A DNA stretch of 64,000 nucleotides from Globodera rostochiensis (taxonomy: Eukaryota; Nematoda; Chromadorea; Rhabditida; Heteroderidae): assembly GCA_018350325.1 (NCBI GenBank), contig JAEVLN010000031.1, forward strand, positions 1 through 64,000, given 5' to 3'. The notes beneath the pieces were generated by a model. The model was not told where the DNA came from and searched no databases. It was given only the letters and a program-made list of their open reading frames with translations. Below, piece after piece: positions 58,301-64,000 of this stretch (within the stretch, counting starts at the first letter, position 1; each line of letters opens with the position of its first letter). Made by a program: the position numbers and the translations under genes.

Positions 58301-58819
58301 TTTTATTTCATTCAATCAATAATCATTATAAAGCATCATGCAAAGGGAGTGCTTGTTGCAACCGTTGCATACAAACAACGTGTCGTCGGACAATTTAATT
58401 AATAAATCATAAATAAAAGTTCTTTTGGTAAAAGTTTTTTTTCTTTTTTATCATTTATCTTATAATTTATGGTTCTTTTAAATTTAGTTTATAGTTTTTT
58501 GATTATTAATTGATTAAGTAGTTGGATTTTAGATACTTAATTAATTTTAATGGAAAATGTGATATGCTTAATTCAATTAAGAATTTCTTTTAGAATTTTG
58601 TCTTATAAATGATTGAAAACCCCGATTTTAATATCAAATGTTTTATAATTAAATGTTTTTTTAATTACTTCAATCTGTAGTATTAAAATCAACCTTATAA
58701 AATTCTTTGAGGTTTTGATAAAATGTTTTTTTACATTTGTTTTATTTGCATTTACCTAACTGTAATTTTGCGGAATTGTTGCTAGAATTAATAAGGTTTT
58801 CAAGGCCAAGTAAAATAAC
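55339..58819. other. AT-rich, nothing firmly recognised
   Basis: A small island at 58330-58400 is open on the plus strand (KHHAKGVLVATVAYKQRVV); too short to call. Confidence 0.4.
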
Positions 58820-58850
58820 TCTCGCTGTAAGTAATATTAAAGAAAGAATT

Positions 58851-59463
58851 ACAAATTTTACTACGATAAATTGTTTTTTTGTTATTTAATCCAAGAAAAT
58901 TTAAAATAGAACATTTAAGATTTTAGTTTAAATTATAAATGTTTGTTATTTAAATTTTAAAACTCGTAAATTATAGATTAGGTCATGTGTGTCGTTGACT
59001 CTGAATATTTTAAAATTTGCTTTTGTAATGTTTAATTATTTAATTATTATACTTATTATTATATACAAGCGCAACTCTTTATTTGGCTTTATAAATAACA
59101 ACTAACATATATTAAATTCTATAAAGGCGCAATACACGCGCATAATTTATTACTTGTACAAATTTTACTACGATAAATTGTTTTTTTGTTATTTAATCCA
59201 AGAAAATTTAAAATAGAACATTTAAGATTTTAGTTTAATTATAAATGTTTTTATTTAAATTTTAAAACTCGTAAATTTTAGATTAGGTCATGTGTGTCGT
59301 TGACTCTGAATATTTTAAAATTTGCTTTTGTAATGTTTAATTATTTAATTATTATACTTATTATTATATACAAGCGCAACTCGTTATTTGGCTTTATAAA
59401 TAACAACTAACATATATTAAATTCTATAAAGGCGCAATACACGCGCATAATTTATTACTTGTA
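58851..59463. repeat. 307-bp tandem duplication plus partial third copy
   Basis: 58851-59157 and 59158-59463 are nearly identical. A shortened third piece (about 59464-59520, CTATAAAGGCGCAA...) follows. AT-rich, no convincing coding frame. The first about 135 bp also occur at 1261-1396. Confidence 0.9.
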
Positions 59464-59530
59464 TTAGGCTTCATAAATAGCAACTAACATATTAACTTCT
59501 TTCTATAAAGGCGCAATTTAAATTTATTAA

Positions 59531-59683
59531 AGTCGAAAATTCTTATACATACTGCATGTGTTCTACTTTTTAAATACGCGTGGCCTAGCTCGTGACAAGC
59601 TATACGGTCGGTATTATAGACACCTCGTCTGGCGCTCGCTCCATCTGGGCTTCGATTATGCGCGCTTTTTTTTTGAAATTTAA
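59531..59683 (+). CDS. Exon-like open frame (50 codons)
   Basis: Open across a strong GC island (59570-59665) directly after the 307-bp tandem repeats. Contains RGLARDKLYGRYYRHLVWRS, highly basic and aromatic. May be part of the repeated element. Confidence 0.25.
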   Translation, partial: SRKFLYILHVFYFLNTRGLARDKLYGRYYRHLVWRSLHLGFDYARFFFEI

Positions 59684-59930
59684 CCTTCGTGTAGTTTCTT
59701 AGAATTATATGAGATTTTTGAATTTATTTGCGGTGAAGGCATTTTTATTTGTTTGCTGCCATAATTTTTTGTTTATTTGTATCAGTTTAGTATTCACAAT
59801 TGGCTGCGTTACCAGTTGCAACATAGGCTGGCACAAAATTGTATTTTATTATTGCTTCAAAAAATAAAAATATTATGGTTGGCACTTGGGATCTATGCAA
59901 GTCATTTCTAATTTTCGCTCCGCATACAAT

Positions 59931-60003
59931 GTCGAGAAGTCAACGGAGCATAAATTAATTAAAATATTAAAAACATGACTAATTTATGGAAATAAAATAA
60001 ATT
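59931..60003 (-). repeat. Dispersed repeat R5, inverted copy
   Basis: Reverse complement of 46291-46364 with few differences; includes CGAGAAGTCAACGGAGCATA. Confidence 0.75.
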
Positions 60004-60233
60004 TTTATTTAGTGATTAAAATAAAAAGGAATATATTTTAAAGACTTGTTGAAATGAATTAGTTGTTATAAATAAATATTAATAATGCTAAAAATTATTA
60101 CATATCAGTAAGTACATAAAAACTATCTTGGATTTGGCCGGCTGGATGAAAATTCTCGGTTTCCTATTGTTTAAATTCAAAACCTTGATAGATTCTTTGA
60201 AACGTTATTAATTGTTTTTCACAAATTCATTAA

Positions 60234-60392
60234 ATGAGGTGTTTATGTAGACTCGTCGTGGACCAGAAACTTAAAATGAACCCGCCGACAATGGAGGTGG
60301 GCTGGGACTCCAAATTTGAAACCTTAACTAAACTCGATATGTTAAATTTGAGAAAATTTGTACCCGAAAAAACCAAAATGGGTCCAATTTAA
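60234..60392 (+). CDS. Small complete open frame (52 residues)
   Basis: ATG to TAA, starting MRCLCRLVVDQKLKMNPPTM, then EVGWDSKFETLTKLDMLNLR. Balanced charged/hydrophobic composition over the whole length, including its AT-rich half, makes chance less likely than for other islands. Could also be a last exon. No family recognised. Confidence 0.35.
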   Translation: MRCLCRLVVDQKLKMNPPTMEVGWDSKFETLTKLDMLNLRKFVPEKTKMGPI

Positions 60393-60950
60393 AAATAATT
60401 TTAAAAAATCATGAACTATATTACCTTTGATTGTCAATCAATTTAATATGTTTAATATTCTGAATAACAAATTTAAAAATTTATTGCACAAATTATAGAA
60501 ATATAGGTCAGAAATAATTATAACTAAATCTCTACATACTTGAAGTTGCCTTCAGAAATGTTTTTATAAAAAATGCATAATAAAAATTTGGGTTTTAATT
60601 AAAATAAAGTTTACTCCCGGCTGCCTTATAAAAGCATGGTAAAGCTGGATAATGCCGTCCGTCAAAACTTATAATTAAATTAGAATTTCAAAAATAATAA
60701 TATATTATAGTAATTGATTTTGGGCAAAATAACAACTTTGTAATAATGATTTGTTAAATTAATAAAAATTCGTATCATTATTAAAAAATGTATAATGGTA
60801 ATACACAATATTTAAGCATTCAACTCCAATTCATTTTTCTTTAAAGTACAAAACCACAAGGTAAAAAAAAATAGGAGAAGGAAAGCGGAAAATATGTTAA
60901 CTTCATGCAATAAATATTAATTTGTTTCTTTCAATAAAAATGTAAAGTGT

Positions 60951-61172
60951 ATGTTTCCAAAAAACAGGATGCCGTCAAAAGAGGTGCTCATCGCATTAAT
61001 CAACTATAAAAATAGCAATAAAAATATAATTTATCCACGAAAAAAAAAAGAAAAAAAATTTCCCTTAATAAATAATTATACAACAAAAAGAGAAGGAATA
61101 GAAGCCAACCATCAATATTTATTTTTTCTTAGAAAGAATATATATAAAAATCTTTATTGCGGCGTTTCATGA
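60951..61172 (+). other. 73-codon Lys/Asn-rich open frame (probably chance)
   Basis: True ATG, MFPKNRMPSKEVLIALINYK then a lysine/asparagine-rich sequence. A-rich DNA gives such frames readily; no domain. Confidence 0.15.
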
Positions 61173-61575
61173 TTAAATATTAATATTGTAAGATAAAATT
61201 ATATAACTGTCAAAGTAAAAACAAAATTAAACTCTTAGAACGTAATTAAGATAAAATAAGAAATTATGAATTATTTATTAGGATAAAATAAATAGATAAC
61301 TTATTCAAAAATTAATTATAATTTGAATTTAAAAAAAAAACACGCCGTTCGCCAGAGACGTCATGTGGTTCAAGGAAATAGGCTCTTAAACGTGGATCAA
61401 CCAAAGGACTTTGGACGCTTTTAAGTCTTTCTACAAACAGAATTCCAGACTTCTTTAAAAGAAAATGATGAGCAAAAAATGCATCAAGTACAGACTAAAA
61501 AGAACATAAAATAAAAAAAAACGATTTCGCAGCAGTAATCGATTTTGAACTTCAACATCCCGAAAAAGAATTCAG

Positions 61576-61782
61576 TTGAAGAGGCCCTGGAGAAATTACC
61601 CGCATCATGATACGACAAAACAATTCGTTCTACTTCTTGAAGACAATGACTTAGCGGCTTTATTTAGCAAATGTTTAATTGTAAACACTTTTTTTTTCAG
61701 GCACGCGGCAGCAGAAAACACTTCCAGCGTATTTGTAAAGTATATAAGTGCATTTAAAAAATTTGAGCATATTGCCGTTTAG
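61576..61782 (+). other. Open frame around an acceptor-like CTTTTTTTTTCAG
   Basis: 68 codons without ATG. Neighbouring GC-richer pieces at 61346-61470 and 61530-61575 are also partly open but in different frames and broken by stops. A C-terminal block HAAAENTSSVFVKYISAF follows the pyrimidine tract. Looks like a decayed coding region or last exon of unknown type. Confidence 0.25.
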
Positions 61783-62800
61783 ATGACCTCTACTCTAAGG
61801 ACCAAATATAAACATATTTTTTGGGGTTTTTAATTATAGCGTTACTTCATCTTTCAAAATTATCATATATTTGTTTTATGCATAATAAAATATACAAATT
61901 TAAAACAATTCTTATATGTTAAAAATCAATTAATTCACAAATAATATTCAATTGGATAATAAAACTAAAAACTTCAATATTTTAAATAATATAAAAAAAT
62001 GATGATAAACAAAAATTTGAATCAAAAGTATTACCAAACTTAAAATAAATTTTTGAATGCTATACAACAATACTATTCAATTAAGATCAAAAATATGTAA
62101 ATGGTTTAAGTTAAATTTATTATATAAATGCTTAGTTAAATTAACTAATGATTTATATTAAAAATGTGAATTGCAAAGGAATTTTTTCCCGTCACAAAAA
62201 CAAGATGTCTCAAGTTGTTGCAATAAATTTGACAGATTAACGAGCATTTTAACGATTTATTTTTTGATTAAATATTCGAAATGAGTCAACTCCAACAAAG
62301 CTATAGGTAGAATCCGACAAAAGTGGAAAATTAAAGTCCAAATAATAATTATTCTATAATATTTCATCGTAGCTTTATTGGTTTGTTTCTTCGTTGACAA
62401 AAGGAAAATTAAATGTAAATCTAAAACAGCAAATTATTAATGATTTGTTATTATTCAAACTACCCCAATAAATTGTTTTCTTCCTTTTAATATTTTCTAT
62501 TAAATAGCTTCAAATATTAAATATTAAGATTTTATTATTAAGGCGTTTTCGTAACCTGCGATTAATCAATAATTATATAATCATGGTTTGCTTTTTAAAT
62601 TTTTAAATATATAATCATGGGGTAAATTTTTCTTTCATTTTCTTTTGATTGTTTTTCTTTTGCATATATTATTTTTTTAAAGAAGACTTAAACCATTGTT
62701 TATTTATTTGCGAAGATATATCATTAAAATCATAGATTGCGTTAATTTTATTTTTAACACCGATAATATCTGCTTAAGTTACGCGTGTCGAACTGTGGCA

Positions 62801-62914
62801 ATGTTGGCACAAAGACATCAGGCCCCAATCGCAGACCCAGCATCAAAGATCCCAATGTACGCGCACAATGGAATGAGCAGACATGAATACCAAAAAATCA
62901 ATGCTACAATATGA
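62801..62914 (+). CDS. Possible terminal exon (37 codons)
   Basis: From the first ATG: MLAQRHQAPIADPASKIPMY and onward to TGA; the frame is open upstream to 62696. AATAAA follows at 62937-62942, but this hexamer is common in such DNA. The GC-richer part is 62785-62880. Confidence 0.25.
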   Translation: MLAQRHQAPIADPASKIPMYAHNGMSRHEYQKINATI

Positions 62915-62942
62915 TATACAATTACAGAATGATGCCAATAAA

Positions 62943-64000
62943 GTAAATAAATTTTTGCATTAGTGTTTTAAAAAAATATGTTTTTTGTTGAGCAAAAATA
63001 TAAATCTTAGGCAGATGCTTGAGCATATTTAGAGTTATTAAATTTAATAGAAAATATTTTTAACAATTTTTTTATTTTATATTTGAAATATTTATGGCTT
63101 ATTATTTATCTGTTTGGTTTTTTCATATTAATATTTTTAATGCTTTAATTCAAAGGGGTAAAATTTTATTTATTTAGAATATGATTATAAATACAATCAT
63201 AAAAAATGAATTATAAAATAACCATTTAAATGGTATTTCACTTTCAAAGAATTTTTTTATAAAGGCACTACTGTTATTTTTAGAAAGGAGCTATGTTTAT
63301 TCGGGTTTATTTTACTTTGACTAACCATTTAATCACTATTTTTTTTGTGAGTAATATTTTTTTTATTCCGTTGATCTTTTAAATCATAACCTTGGGGAAT
63401 CATATAAGGAGCATGTAATAGAGGCAACAATTTTACCTTCCATTTGACATCAATAAATAGAAATCCTAAATATTTTAAATTTTGTTTAAAATTTAAACAC
63501 AATTCTTTTTAAAATCAATTAAATGTTTCTCACAAAATAATAGAAATTTATTATAATCCGTATCAATGCTTGTATACCACTCTCTGCTTTGACCGCTGAT
63601 TTTTTTAAAATTTAATTCTATTATTTTTTATATTTAAACCTTTTTCATTTAATTACATGAAGTGCAACAGTTCTGGCTGCAATATTTGCACTCGCTGTGC
63701 TTTAATCGGTTAGGTTTTTCTGTGAAATCTGACAATAAGTAATTATTTAAAACAGATACGGCAATTCATTACAACCTTATTTAATTGTGATACAATCTTT
63801 TTCAAGTATAAGTGCATTAAAGAGTTTTTATTGTTGTGATAAGCCGTTTTTTATAGTTAATTTTAATCTTTTTTTTTTCAATTTAATTTTATCGTCTTCT
63901 AACACTAAAATTTCAAAAAAACAATATTATTTGAATAATTGTTTTTTAATGGCTTATGTAAAATTGATTTTTGATTCATAAACTTATAATAGATTTCTGT
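62943..64000. other. T-rich end of window, nothing recognised
   Basis: Low-complexity T-rich sequence with chance frames only. Confidence 0.5.

Noticed and set aside
1..64000. CRISPR arrays, bacterial operons, ribosome binding sites
   Set aside because: None seen; the DNA is eukaryotic, and the tandem arrays lack regular short repeats with unique spacers.

Overview
The window looks like nuclear DNA of an animal with a very AT-rich genome (about 80 % A+T by eye outside the inserted element). It contains relics of three metazoan-type transposon groups: a BEL/Pao LTR retrotransposon, hAT DNA transposons and a CR1/L2-like LINE. BEL/Pao elements are known only from animals. The species cannot be named from the sequence. 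There is no operon structure and no long host gene.

The dominant feature is one complete, strikingly GC-rich BEL/Pao element (24300-32288, 7,989 bp) read on the minus strand. It has two 377-bp LTRs that differ at one base, a 4-bp target duplication (GGGA), a tRNA-like primer site, gag with three zinc knuckles, protease, reverse transcriptase, RNase H, integrase and a C-terminal DUF5641-like region. Two further open frames lie downstream of pol: a 209-codon frame with several hydrophobic segments and a myristoylation-like start, and a proline-rich frame. The LTRs say the insertion is recent, yet the reading frame changes about five times (several at homopolymers) and the RT catalytic box is not YVDD.

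The AT-rich flanks (1-24295 and 32293-64000) hold: a hAT transposase C-terminal relic (2125-2259); a hAT-type MITE with perfect 8-bp target duplications (12460-13102) and decayed relatives; a LINE endonuclease fragment (42439-42930, minus); a tandemly repeated cassette carrying a tRNA-like gene (43627-44100); a 106-117-bp tandem array (46844-47231); a 307-bp tandem duplication (58851-59463); several two-copy dispersed repeats; and a long foldback (2599-2729).

The rest is low-complexity A/T DNA arranged in kilobase-scale blocks that are alternately A-rich and T-rich on the plus strand. Scattered 80-225-bp islands of higher GC have open frames and sometimes splice-like borders. They may be short exons of genes with long AT introns, or old transposon debris. 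They are listed at low confidence because no family assignment is secure.
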